A stretch of 64,000 nucleotides of DNA from Streptomyces sp. NBC_00554 (GTDB taxonomy: Bacteria; Actinomycetota; Actinomycetes; Streptomycetales; Streptomycetaceae). Positions 15,759 to 23,889 of the stretch are shown piece by piece. Position numbers and translations under genes: made by a program. The notes beneath the pieces were generated by a model. That model was not told where the DNA came from, ran no database searches, and worked only from the letters and a program-made list of their open reading frames with translations. How positions within the stretch are numbered: position 1 is the stretch's first letter; each line of letters begins with the position of its first letter. Location: the NCBI RefSeq assembly GCF_041431135.1, contig NZ_CP107799.1, positions 8,820,501 to 8,884,500 on the forward strand, written 5' to 3'.

Positions 15759-16927
15759 ATGCGTGACGCCGTGATCGTCGAAGCCGTACGCACCCCCGTC
15801 GGCAAGGGCAAGTCGAACGGCGCCCTCGCCCATGTCCACCCCGTGGAACTCCTCGCCCACACACTCCGCAGTCTCGTCGAGCGCTCCGGAGTGGACCCGG
15901 CGCTGATCGACGACGTCATCGGCGGCACCGTCGACCAGGTCGGCGAGCAGGCCATGAACACCACTCGGTACGCCGTGCTCTCGGCCGGCTTCCCGGACGC
16001 CGTGCCCGCGACCACGGTGGACCGTCAGTGCGGCTCGTCGCAGCAGGCCGTGCACTTCGCGGCGCAGGGCGTCATGTCCGGCGCATACGACATGGTCGTC
16101 GCCTGTGGCGTCGAGTCGATGAGCCGCGTCCCGATGTGGTCGAACGTGCCGGCGGGCAAGGACCCCTTCGGCCCGGGGTCGCCGAGCGCTACCCGGAGGG
16201 CCTGGTGCCGCAGGGCATCAGCGCCGAACTCATCGCCGCCAAGTGGGGCATCTCGCGTGAGCGTATGGACGCGTTCGCGGTCGGTTCGCACCAGAAGGCG
16301 GCCGCGGCCTGGGACGGCGGTCTGTTCGATGCCGAGGTCGCGCCTCTGGACGGGCTGACCCGCGATGAGTGCGTCCGGCCCGCCAGCACCACGGAGATAC
16401 TCGCCGGGCTCAAGCCCGCCTACTACGACCCTGGCTTCGGCGAGCGTTTCCCGCAGATCGACTGGTCGGTCACCGCGGGCAACGCGAGCCCGATCAACGA
16501 CGGCGCGTCGGCCGTGCTCATCACGTCGAGCGAGACCGCCGCCCGCCTCGGCCTGCGCCCGATCGCCCGCCTGCACAGCTTCGCCGTCACCGGCTCCGAC
16601 CCACTGCTGATGCTCACCGGCGTCATCCCGGCCACCGAGAAGGTGCTCCGAAAGGCGGGTCTGACCCTCGACGACATCGATCTCTTCGAGGTGAACGAGG
16701 CCTTCGCGAGCGTCGTCCTGGCCTGGCAGCAGGAGACGGGCGCCGATCTGGCCAAGGTCAACGTGCACGGCGGAGCGATCGCGATCGGCCACCCGCTCGG
16801 CGCGAGCGGCACGCGTCTGACGACCACCCTCGTCCACGCGATGCGCGCCCGCGGAGCCCGCTACGCGCTGCAGACGATGTGCGAGGCGGGCGGACTCGCC
16901 AACGCGATGGTCCTGGAAGCCGTGTAA
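15759..16927 (+). pseudogene. acetyl-CoA C-acetyltransferase (thiolase) with a one-base frameshift
   Basis: Two overlapping frames together make one normal 389-residue thiolase. Frame one runs from ATG 15759 through the active-site Cys91 (DRQCGSSQQ) to DPFGPG; frame two continues from 16178 with VAERYPEGLVPQG to GHPLGASG and the final CEAGG. The break is at the G-run 16175-16178 (CCGGGGTC): one extra G would restore a continuous frame. Either the genome carries a real loss-of-function mutation or a base is missing in the assembly. All catalytic elements (Cys91, NEAF, GHP His, second Cys) survive on both sides, which suggests a recent event or an error. The ribosome site GGAG is nine bases before the ATG. 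Confidence 0.88.
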
Positions 16928-17037
16928 CGCCGGGTCGGACGACCGCGGCAGTGCGCCTCGGCGGCCGCGCGTCCCACGGCAGCGCCTCAGTGACCGGCGC
17001 CGAGCAGCGTCTCAGCGGCCGGTGCCGCAGCAATGCG

Positions 17038-17856
17038 TCAGTGGCCGCGCAGGTGGTGCCGCTTGCGCCAGGCCACCACAATCCCGACGAGGGTCGGTAC
17101 GGCGATGAAGGCCATCGCGATCAGGAAGGCGGGCGAAGTCGGCGCCGAGGCCTGGGCACCTGCGACGACGTACGCGGCGGTGTTCGGGATCGTGCCGAGC
17201 GCCGTCGCGAGGAGGAACGGCAGCCAGCCCATGCGGGAGACGGCCGCGCAGTAGTTGGCGGCCCAGAACGGGATGCCGGGGAACAGCCGGGCCGCCATCA
17301 TCGAGCGGAAGCCGTGGCGGCTGAGCTGCCCGTCCGCCGCCTTGAGCCAACGGGCGCGAAGGAGCGGTCGCAGCGCGTCCTGCCCGAGCAGCCGACCGAG
17401 CCCGAAGGCCAGTCCGCCGCCGAGCACCGTGCCTCCAATGGCGGCGGCGAGGCCCAGCTGGGAGCCGAAGAGGGCGCCCGCGGCGAGGCTGAGAAGCGGC
17501 CGGGGCACGAACGCGACCGTGACAAGCCCGTACGCCGCCGCGAAGGCGACGACCGCCGCGGCACCGTTGAGCTGCGGCGGCCAGCCGTCGGAGAGCAGCC
17601 GCTGCGGTTCGAACAGCAGCACGCTGGACGCGGCCCCCGCGAGCAGCACCACGAGCAGGGAGAGCCGCGACCAGGGCGACAGCAGGGCTCGTGTGCAGCG
17701 GGCGGCAAGGCTGGTGGGCGCGACGGCCGGACCTGTTGGTGCGGCGATGGCGGTCTCCGCGGCGATGGCGAACTCCGGCGCGGCGGCGAGCTCCGAAGCG
17801 GCGGCCGGGGGAGTGGCCGTGGCGGTGCCCCCAGAGCGGTTGGTGGCATCGAGCAT
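17038..17856 (-). CDS. TVP38/TMEM64 (VTT domain) family membrane protein
   Basis: 272 residues. An Ala-rich disordered N-terminus of about 50 residues precedes five or six membrane helices. The VTT/SNARE-associated core is visible: RPLLSLAAGALFGSQLG, GLAFGLGRLLGQ, then the motif FPGIPFWAANYCAAVSRM. Related DedA/VTT proteins flip undecaprenyl phosphate or other lipids across the membrane; that function is a family expectation, not shown here. It has a basic C-terminus (RKRHHLRGH). It is divergent from the AlkD-like gene. Confidence 0.88.
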   Translation of the reverse strand: MLDATNRSGGTATATPPAAASELAAAPEFAIAAETAIAAPTGPAVAPTSLAARCTRALLSPWSRLSLLVVLLAGAASSVLLFEPQRLLSDGWPPQLNGAAAVVAFAAAYGLVTVAFVPRPLLSLAAGALFGSQLGLAAAIGGTVLGGGLAFGLGRLLGQDALRPLLRARWLKAADGQLSRHGFRSMMAARLFPGIPFWAANYCAAVSRMGWLPFLLATALGTIPNTAAYVVAGAQASAPTSPAFLIAMAFIAVPTLVGIVVAWRKRHHLRGH

Positions 17857-17905
17857 CCGGTGACACTAACCGACCGACGTGTGTGATCGCCGTATGGTTC
17901 GTCTC

Positions 17906-18640
17906 ATGGGCGTCACAGCTTCGGGAACGTCAGGTGCGCCGTTCGAGGTGCCGAACAGCGTCCTTGCGGACACCTTGTTGGAGCGGCTCACCGCCACCTA
18001 CACCGCAGCGGCCGATCCGGAACGCGCCGTGTCGATGCGCGCCTACATGAAGGACATCGCACCCTTCCTCGGCCTGACCACACCCGAGCGCCGCGCCCTG
18101 TCACGGACCGTCCTCCTGGGCACGGCGCGCCCCGACGAGGCCGACTGCACGGCGCTCGCACTGCGCTGCTGGGAGCTGCCGGAACGCGAGTACCACTACT
18201 TCGCCGTCGACTACCTGCGTCGTCATGTGAAGCGCCTTTCGTCCGGCTTCCTGCCGGTGGCACGGCACCTCGTCGCCACGGTCTCCTGGTGGGACACCGT
18301 CGACGCGCTCGCCTCCCACACAGTGGGGGGCCTGGTGGCGGCCGATCCGAAGCTGAAGGCCGACATGGACGCGTGGATCGAGGACGAGGACCTGTGGGTC
18401 GCGCGTACGGCCCTGCTCCACCAGCTCCGCTACAAGGACGCCACCGACACGGAACGCCTCTTCGGGTACTGCCTCCGCCAGTCCGGACACCCCGACTTCT
18501 TCATCCGCAAGGCGATCGGCTGGTGTCTGCGGGAGTACGCCAAGACGGACCCCGAGGCGGTACGGGACTTCCTCGCGAGGGAGCGTGGGAGGTTCGCGCC
18601 GCTGTCCGTGCGCGAGGCTCTGAAGAACATCGGCCCCTGA
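17906..18640 (+). CDS. AlkD-like DNA alkylation repair protein
   Basis: 244 residues of HEAT-like helical repeats. The DNA-binding surface signatures of AlkD enzymes are present: MRAYMKDIAPFLGL, CWELPEREYHYFAVDYL, VSWWDTVDALA and FFIRKAIGWCLREYAKTDP. AlkD excises alkylated purines such as 3-methyladenine without base flipping. ATG 17906 is preferred because TATGGT (17893-17898) ends seven bases before it and no ribosome site exists, so a leaderless mRNA is expected. A longer frame opens at GTG 17879 but would begin upstream of that promoter. Confidence 0.9.
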   Translation: MGVTASGTSGAPFEVPNSVLADTLLERLTATYTAAADPERAVSMRAYMKDIAPFLGLTTPERRALSRTVLLGTARPDEADCTALALRCWELPEREYHYFAVDYLRRHVKRLSSGFLPVARHLVATVSWWDTVDALASHTVGGLVAADPKLKADMDAWIEDEDLWVARTALLHQLRYKDATDTERLFGYCLRQSGHPDFFIRKAIGWCLREYAKTDPEAVRDFLARERGRFAPLSVREALKNIGP

Positions 18641-18985
18641 AGTCTCCTTACGCACCACCGGAAACACCTGACTCCAGGACGCCTCCACGACGCGTCCAGG
18701 ACGCGAAAAACCATTCGACGTGGGCAGACGTGTCGGCGAAGATCTCCTCATGTCCCGGTACGCCTTCTTCCTCGCAGCATCCGCAGTCGCGGATGCGCCG
18801 AAGGCTGCCGTCCCGATCCTCGTGGCCGCCGTCGACGGCGCCCGAAGCTGACCCTTCCCGGATTGTCCGGCGGACCCCGCAGGGGGAGGGTCGGCAAGTC
18901 CTTGGGGGTCCCCGTTCCGGCCCGTACATACGCGCCGGGGCCATCACTCAGCTCCGCTGACATGAAGAGGCTTCGAGGTACAGCC
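18641..18985. other. 345-base gap upstream of tuf3, no convincing gene
   Basis: A 33-codon open stretch (from ATG 18750) and an antisense frame containing two adjacent cysteines are visible, but neither has a ribosome site or a recognisable domain. The region must hold the tuf3 promoter. In Streptomyces coelicolor tuf3 is reported to be under stringent control; no element for that can be pointed to here. Confidence 0.4.
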
Positions 18986-20155
18986 ATGCCCAAGACGGCT
19001 TACGTGCGCACCAAGCCGCACCTGAACATCGGCACCATGGGTCACGTCGACCACGGCAAGACCACCCTGACCGCCGCCATCACCAAGGTTCTCGCCGAGC
19101 GCGGCTCCGGCACCTTCGTTCCGTTCGACCGGATCGACCGGGCGCCGGAGGAGGCCGCGCGCGGCATCACCATCAACATCGCGCACGTCGAGTACGAGAC
19201 CGACACCCGGCACTACGCGCACGTCGACATGCCGGGCCACGCCGACTACATCAAGAACATGGTCACGGGCGCGGCCCAGCTCGACGGGGCGATCCTCGTC
19301 GTCTCCGCGCTCGACGGGATCATGCCGCAGACTGCCGAGCACGTGCTGCTCGCCCGGCAGGTGGGCGTCGACCACATCGTCGTTGCCCTCAACAAGGCCG
19401 ACGCGGGCGACGAGGAGCTCACCGACCTCGTGGAGCTGGAGGTCCGCGAGCTGCTCTCCGCGCACGGGTACGGGGGCGACTCCGTACCGGTCGTACGGGT
19501 GTCTGGTCTCAAGGCCCTTGAGGGGGACCCCCGTTGGGCGGCGGCGATCGACGCGCTGCTCGACGCGGTGGACACGTATGTGCCCATTCCGGAGCGGTAC
19601 CTGGACGCGCCGTTCCTGCTGCCGGTCGAGAACGTGCTCACGATCACCGGGCGCGGGACGGTCGTCACCGGGGCGGTCGAGCGAGGCACGATCCGGGTCG
19701 GCGACCGTGTCGAAGTGCTCGGCGCCACCGTCGACACGGTGGTCACCGGCCTTGAGACCTTCGGCAAGCCGATGGAGGAGGCGCAGGCCGGGGACAACGT
19801 GGCGCTGCTGCTGCGTGGGGTGCCCCGCGACGCGGTTCGGCGCGGGCACATCGTCGCCGCGCCCGGCAGTGTCGTACCCAGCCGCCGGTTCTCGGCGCAG
19901 GTGTACGTCCTGTCGGCGCGGGAGGGCGGACGTACGACGCCTGTGTCCACCGGGTACCGGCCGCAGTTCTACATCCGTACCGCGGATGTGGTCGGCGACG
20001 TCGACCTCGGTGAGATCGCCGTTGCCCGGCCCGGTGACACCGTCACGATGGCGGTGGAGCTCGGGCGGGATGTTCCGCTGGAGCCCGGTCTGGGGTTCGC
20101 GATCCGTGAAGGGGGTCGGACTGTGGGGGCGGGGACGGTGACGTCGGTCGGCTGA
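18986..20155 (+). CDS. tuf3: elongation factor Tu, divergent tuf3-type copy
   Basis: 389 residues, complete three-domain EF-Tu. GTPase motifs: G1 GHVDHGKT (19-26), G2 Thr62 in RGITIN, G3 DMPGH (81-85; Met replaces the usual Cys), G4 NKAD (136-139; usual NKCD) and G5 SGLK (173-176; usual SALK). The chain lacks the r-protein operon context of the main tuf1 gene and stands alone, as tuf3 does in other streptomycetes. EF-Tu3 of S. ramocissimus is known to resist kirromycin-class and other EF-Tu inhibitors. GAGG lies eight bases before ATG 18986. A hairpin follows the stop. Confidence 0.93.
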   Translation: MPKTAYVRTKPHLNIGTMGHVDHGKTTLTAAITKVLAERGSGTFVPFDRIDRAPEEAARGITINIAHVEYETDTRHYAHVDMPGHADYIKNMVTGAAQLDGAILVVSALDGIMPQTAEHVLLARQVGVDHIVVALNKADAGDEELTDLVELEVRELLSAHGYGGDSVPVVRVSGLKALEGDPRWAAAIDALLDAVDTYVPIPERYLDAPFLLPVENVLTITGRGTVVTGAVERGTIRVGDRVEVLGATVDTVVTGLETFGKPMEEAQAGDNVALLLRGVPRDAVRRGHIVAAPGSVVPSRRFSAQVYVLSAREGGRTTPVSTGYRPQFYIRTADVVGDVDLGEIAVARPGDTVTMAVELGRDVPLEPGLGFAIREGGRTVGAGTVTSVG

Positions 20156-20163
20156 CGGGGTTC

Positions 20164-20191
20164 GGGTGCCTGCCCGGGAGGGCGGGCACCC
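20164..20191 (+). terminator. tuf3 transcription terminator
   Basis: GGGTGCCTGCCC and GGGCGGGCACCC form a 12-bp stem (one U-G pair in RNA) around a GGGA tetraloop, nine bases after the tuf3 stop codon. Confidence 0.8.
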
Positions 20192-20258
20192 GCTCTCCCG
20201 TACCCGGGGGGGCGGGGCGGGGTCGTGGGTTTTCGCCCCCTCCGCCCCTGCCCGTCCC

Positions 20259-20330
20259 GTACCTGGGGGCTCCGCCCCCAGACCCCCGGTCGCCCGAAGG
20301 GCTCGTCCTCAAACGCCGGACGGGCTAAGA
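20259..20330. repeat. Streptomyces dispersed intergenic element (hairpin plus conserved tail)
   Basis: CTGGGGGC-TCC-GCCCCCAG hairpin (20263-20281) followed by a C-rich run and CCTCAAACGCCGGACGGGCT. I recognise this combination from many intergenic regions of Streptomyces genomes. It may be a second terminator between tuf3 and the next gene. Confidence 0.55.
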
Positions 20331-20377
20331 GATCTCCCCCGGCCGGAGCTGATGGGGCATGGCGGCACAATGGACCC

Positions 20378-21226
20378 GTGGACGACGAGCCGATACCCGT
20401 GACGCGGGACGTGGATCACGGGACCGCCAAGCTGATGCCGGATGTCGACCGGAAGCGGGCGTGGCTGCTGACGGTGGACGGGGCGCCGCAGTCGTACGTC
20501 GATCTGGACGCGCCCACGCATCTGGAGTTCGAGTACGCGCGGCGGCTCGGGCATGTGGTGGACACGGTCGCGGAACCGGGGCTGGCGCTGGACGTGCTGC
20601 ATCTCGGCGGAGGCGCGCTGACACTGCCCCGCTATGTGACCGCGACGCGGCCCGGGTCGAGGCAGGACGTGGTGGAGGCCGACCTCGGCCTGCTCACCCT
20701 CGTTGCCGAGCATCTGCCCGTGCCCGACGGCGCGGGAATCGCACTGCACGGTGCGGACGCCCGCACCTGGATCGAGGACGCCGTACCCGACTCCGTCGAC
20801 ATCGTGATCGCGGACGTTTTCGGCGGCTCGCGCGTCCCGGCGCATCTGACCTCCGTGGCGTACGCGCGGGCGGCCGAGCGGGTCCTTCGTGCCGACGGCG
20901 TCTACCTCGCGAACCTCGCCGACGCCGCGCCCTTCGCCTTCCTGCGCTCCCAACTCGCCACGTTCGCCGCGGTGTTCGAGGAGCTGGCCCTGATCGCCGA
21001 ACCGGGCGTGCTGCGCGGCCGCCGCTTCGGCAACGCGGTGCTCGTGGCCTCCCACCGTCCCCTCGACACGGCGACCCTCGCCCGCCGCACCGCCTCCGAC
21101 GCCTTTCCCGCGCGTGTCGAACACGGCCCCGCACTGCGGGAGTTCATCGGCAAGGCGCAGCCCGTACGGGACGAGAACGCGGTCCCCTCACCCGAGCCGC
21201 CCGACGGCGCCTTCAGCATCGGCTGA
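20378..21226 (+). CDS. spermidine synthase-like methyltransferase-fold protein
   Basis: 282 residues. A Rossmann-like aminopropyltransferase core is visible: VLHLGGGALTLPRYV (residues about 70-84), VVEADLGLLTLV, then HGADARTWIEDA and IVIADVFGG where SpeE enzymes bind decarboxylated AdoMet. The N-terminal beta domain of true SpeE is reduced, so the reaction is uncertain. The GTG at 20378 is six bases after CACAAT (20366-20371) with no ribosome site, which suggests a leaderless message. The disordered C-terminal tail is Pro-rich. Confidence 0.8.
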   Translation: MDDEPIPVTRDVDHGTAKLMPDVDRKRAWLLTVDGAPQSYVDLDAPTHLEFEYARRLGHVVDTVAEPGLALDVLHLGGGALTLPRYVTATRPGSRQDVVEADLGLLTLVAEHLPVPDGAGIALHGADARTWIEDAVPDSVDIVIADVFGGSRVPAHLTSVAYARAAERVLRADGVYLANLADAAPFAFLRSQLATFAAVFEELALIAEPGVLRGRRFGNAVLVASHRPLDTATLARRTASDAFPARVEHGPALREFIGKAQPVRDENAVPSPEPPDGAFSIG

Positions 21227-21279
21227 CCCCGGTACCTGGTTCGGCATGGGCGCCACGCGCAGTGGATGCACCGACGGAG

Positions 21280-21702
21280 TCAGCGGTCCAGCCCAAGCTC
21301 CAGCTCAACCAGCAAGCCACGAATGCGCCGTTCGATCTCGTCGCGGATCGGACGGACCGAGGCGACCCCCTGCCCGGCGGGGTCGTCGAGCTGCCAGTCG
21401 AGGTAGCGCTTACCGGGAAAGACCGGGCAGGTGTCGCCGCACCCCATGGTGATCACCACGTCGGACGCCTGCACGGCCTCGACGGTCAGGACCTTCGGAG
21501 TCTCGGCGGAGATGTCGACGCCGACTTCCTTCATCGCCTCGACGACCGCCGGGTTGACTGTGTCGGCGGGGGCGGAGCCGGCCGAGCGGACTTCGACCTT
21601 GTCTCCGGCGAGATGGGTGAGGAATGCGGCGGCCATCTGCGACCGCCCTGCGTTGTGAACGCAGACGAACAGTACGGATGGACGCGGGGCGGGAGTGCTC
21701 AT
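21280..21702 (-). CDS. arsC: arsenate reductase, low-molecular-weight phosphatase type
   Basis: 140 residues. The phosphatase loop CVHNAGRS (Cys14, Arg20), a second pair of cysteines in GCGDTCP (Cys88, Cys92) and the Asp-Pro loop (DDPAG, 106-110) are those of thioredoxin- or mycothiol-linked arsenate reductases, which turn As(V) into As(III). ATG 21702 is chosen over TTG 21732, which would overlap the aquaporin stop. Last gene of the arsR-aquaporin-arsC operon. Confidence 0.93.
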   Translation of the reverse strand: MSTPAPRPSVLFVCVHNAGRSQMAAAFLTHLAGDKVEVRSAGSAPADTVNPAVVEAMKEVGVDISAETPKVLTVEAVQASDVVITMGCGDTCPVFPGKRYLDWQLDDPAGQGVASVRPIRDEIERRIRGLLVELELGLDR

Positions 21703-21728
21703 GGCGGGTGTCTTTCTGGGTAGCGGGC

Positions 21729-22472
21729 TCAACGGGCGGAAGGGGCGGCGAGTTCGGCCTCACCGTGAGGAACGACGACGGCGGTTTCGGCTGGAGCCGG
21801 TCGGCCGAACACCGCCACCATCAGGCCCAGGCCGACCGCGGCACCGACCAGTTGGGCAGCGATGAACGGGGTGACGGAGGCCGGGGCGATCCCCGCGAAC
21901 GTGTCGCTGAAGGCCCGGCCGATCGTCACCGCCGGGTTGGCGAACGACGTGGAGGAGGTGAACCAATACGCGGCGCCGATGTAGGAGGCCACCGCGACCG
22001 GCGTGAAGGTGACGCGATCGGTCCGGGCCAGACCGAAGATCAGCAGGATCAGCCCAGCGGTCGCAACGATCTCGCCCAGCCACAGGTGGCCGGCGGAGCG
22101 GTCGTGCGCGGACCACTTCACCAACGGTTCGGCGAACATCGCATTGGCCAGCACCGCGCCGCTGATCGCCCCCGCGATCTGAGCAGGGACGTACACGGCC
22201 ACGTCCCGTGCGGTGAGGCCGTCGCCACTTCCGCGTCCGACGAACCAAGCGGCAAGCGTGACGACCGGGTTGAAATGGGCGCCGGAAACCGGCCCGAGCA
22301 GCGTGATCAGCACGCCCAGACCGAAGACGGTGGCGAGCGAGTTGGCCAGCAGCTGCACTCCGACGTCCTGTGACAGCTCGGTCGCCTGGATGCCGGAGCC
22401 GACCACCACCGCGACCAGCGCGGCCGTCCCCACCGCCTCAGCCGCGGCACGCCGTCCCAGCGAGGCACTCAC
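21729..22472 (-). CDS. aquaglyceroporin-type channel in ars operon
   Basis: 247 residues, six membrane helices plus two half-helices. The two pore motifs are NPV (68-70, a variant of NPA) and NPA (179-181) with the filter Arg186. In some ars operons such channels (AqpS) let arsenite out down its gradient in place of an ArsB/Acr3 pump, and no pump gene is present here. The GTG start overlaps the arsR stop by GTGA (22469-22472). Confidence 0.92.
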   Translation of the reverse strand: MSASLGRRAAAEAVGTAALVAVVVGSGIQATELSQDVGVQLLANSLATVFGLGVLITLLGPVSGAHFNPVVTLAAWFVGRGSGDGLTARDVAVYVPAQIAGAISGAVLANAMFAEPLVKWSAHDRSAGHLWLGEIVATAGLILLIFGLARTDRVTFTPVAVASYIGAAYWFTSSTSFANPAVTIGRAFSDTFAGIAPASVTPFIAAQLVGAAVGLGLMVAVFGRPAPAETAVVVPHGEAELAAPSAR

Positions 22473-22846
22473 GCGGACGCCCCGGCGGGCTGAGGGGCTG
22501 TCAAGAACGCACCCAAGCGGTCCAGGACACCGGGCAGCGCCCAGTAGTAGACCCAGGTCCCACGGCGCTCGCAGTCGATGATTCCGGCCTGGCGCAGCAG
22601 CTTGAGGTGATGGGAGATCGTCGGCTGAGACAGCTCGAACGCAGGCGTCAGCTCACACACGCACACCTCGCCGCCCTCCCGCGAAGCGATCATCGACAGC
22701 AGTCGCAGCCGTACGGGATCGCCCAGGGCCTTGAACACCTTCGCCAGCTCGGTGGCCTGCCCCTCATCGAGGGGCGCGGTGGCCAGCGCCTGGCAGCAGC
22801 CGCCGTCCGTGCCCTGGCCGAGCACCTCAAGTTCTTGTTTCGACAT
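22469..22846 (-). CDS. arsR: ArsR/SmtB family arsenic-responsive repressor
   Basis: 125 residues. Winged helix-turn-helix with the arsenic-binding motif CVC in EVCVCEL (Cys62, Cys64), the DNA-recognition helix LSQPTISHHLKLLRQAGI and the wing RRGTWVYY. A further Cys pair at 17-18 may complete the As(III) site. It heads the operon with aquaporin and arsC and faces arsM across two operator copies, so it should repress both directions until arsenite binds. Confidence 0.94.
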   Translation of the reverse strand: MSKQELEVLGQGTDGGCCQALATAPLDEGQATELAKVFKALGDPVRLRLLSMIASREGGEVCVCELTPAFELSQPTISHHLKLLRQAGIIDCERRGTWVYYWALPGVLDRLGAFLTAPQPAGASA

Positions 22847-22855
22847 TCCTCTATG

Positions 22856-22902
22856 TTGACGTTTTTCGATTCAAGGCGCAAGGTTGCATCGACGAACGTC
22901 AA
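22856..22902. promoter_or_regulatory. paired ArsR operators between arsR and arsM
   Basis: Two 19-base sites in inverted orientation: TTGACGTTTTTCGATTCAA (22856-22874) and, on the minus strand, TTGACGTTCGTCGATGCAA (22884-22902), 16 of 19 identical and 9 bases apart. Each has the TTGACNTTNNTCGAT look of actinobacterial ArsR sites. One site faces each gene. Confidence 0.72.
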
Positions 22903-22948
22903 TACAGGCCGTTCGGGCCCCGCCAGGCCCGTCATCCAGGAGTGAGTC

Positions 22949-23836
22949 ATGAGCGAGCAGTCCACCGATCTGCGCGAGACGGTCCGTCTGCGGTACGCCG
23001 CGGCAGCAGTGAAGGTCACCGAGGGCGGTACCGCCTGTTGCGGGCCGCAGCCGGTCGAGATCGACGAGAACCTCGGCTCCACCCTCTACGCCGCCGACGA
23101 GCGCGACGCTCTGCCCGCCGAGGCCGTTGCCGCCTCCCTGGGCTGTGGCAACCCCACGGCCGTCGCAGACCTTCACGAGGGTGAACGCGTCCTCGACCTC
23201 GGCTCGGGCGGCGGCATCGACGTGCTGCTCTCGGCCCGCCGCGTCGGCCCCACGGGCAAGGCCTACGGCCTCGACATGACCGAGGAGATGCTCGCCCTGG
23301 CCCTCACCAACGCGAAGAAGGCGGGCGCGACGAACGTCGAGTTCCTCAAGGGCACCATCGAGGCCATCCCGCTCCCCGGGAACACCATCGACGTCGTGAT
23401 CTCCAACTGCGTGATCAACCTGTCCACCGACAAGGCCTCGGTGTTCGCCGAGACCTATCGCGTCCTGGCCCCCGGCGGTCGGATCGGCGTCTCCGACGTC
23501 GTCGCCGATGACGCCCTCTCCGCTGCCCAGCGTGCGGAACGCGGCGACTACGTCGGCTGTATCGCGGGCGCCCTCTCCTTCGCCGAGTACCGCGAAGGCC
23601 TCGAAGCGGCAGGGTTCACGAACATCGAGATCGCCCCCACGCACTCCGTCGCCGACGGTATGCACTCCGCCATCGTCCGCGCCACCAAGCCGGCCGAAAC
23701 CCCCGCCGGTGCGGCGAAGTCGGCAGACGGCTGCTGCGGCGTCAGCGCCTGCTGCACCCCTGCCGAGTCCTCCGTCGATCCCACCAGCACAGTCGCCCAG
23801 GCCAAGGCCGCCTCGGGCTGCGGCTGTCAGGACTAG
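22949..23836 (+). CDS. arsM: arsenite methyltransferase
   Basis: 295 residues. AdoMet-dependent methylation of As(III). The AdoMet loop is LDLGSGGGIDVLLS; conserved ArsM cysteines appear in LGCGNP, SNCVINL and GDYVGCIAGAL. The N-terminal CCGP pair is also typical. The last 45 residues form an unusual cysteine-rich tail (DGCCGVSACC..., CGCQ at the end) that could bind extra arsenic or metal. ATG 22949 follows AGGAG. Divergent from arsR, so co-induced by arsenite. Confidence 0.93.
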   Translation: MSEQSTDLRETVRLRYAAAAVKVTEGGTACCGPQPVEIDENLGSTLYAADERDALPAEAVAASLGCGNPTAVADLHEGERVLDLGSGGGIDVLLSARRVGPTGKAYGLDMTEEMLALALTNAKKAGATNVEFLKGTIEAIPLPGNTIDVVISNCVINLSTDKASVFAETYRVLAPGGRIGVSDVVADDALSAAQRAERGDYVGCIAGALSFAEYREGLEAAGFTNIEIAPTHSVADGMHSAIVRATKPAETPAGAAKSADGCCGVSACCTPAESSVDPTSTVAQAKAASGCGCQD

Positions 23837-23889
23837 CGGACGCTACTGCCGTCCGGCAGTTGAGATCACGTCTCCGCGCGGCCCGCGAC

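Noticed and set aside
16170-16182. Programmed -1 frameshift in the thiolase gene
   Set aside because: There is no X XXY YYZ slippery heptamer in the right frame and no obvious downstream pseudoknot; a missing G is the simpler reading.
18648-18947. 99-residue minus-strand frame between alkD-like and tuf3
   Set aside because: Part of the text looks protein-like ([17 protein letters not shown]), but the rest does not and there is no start signal.
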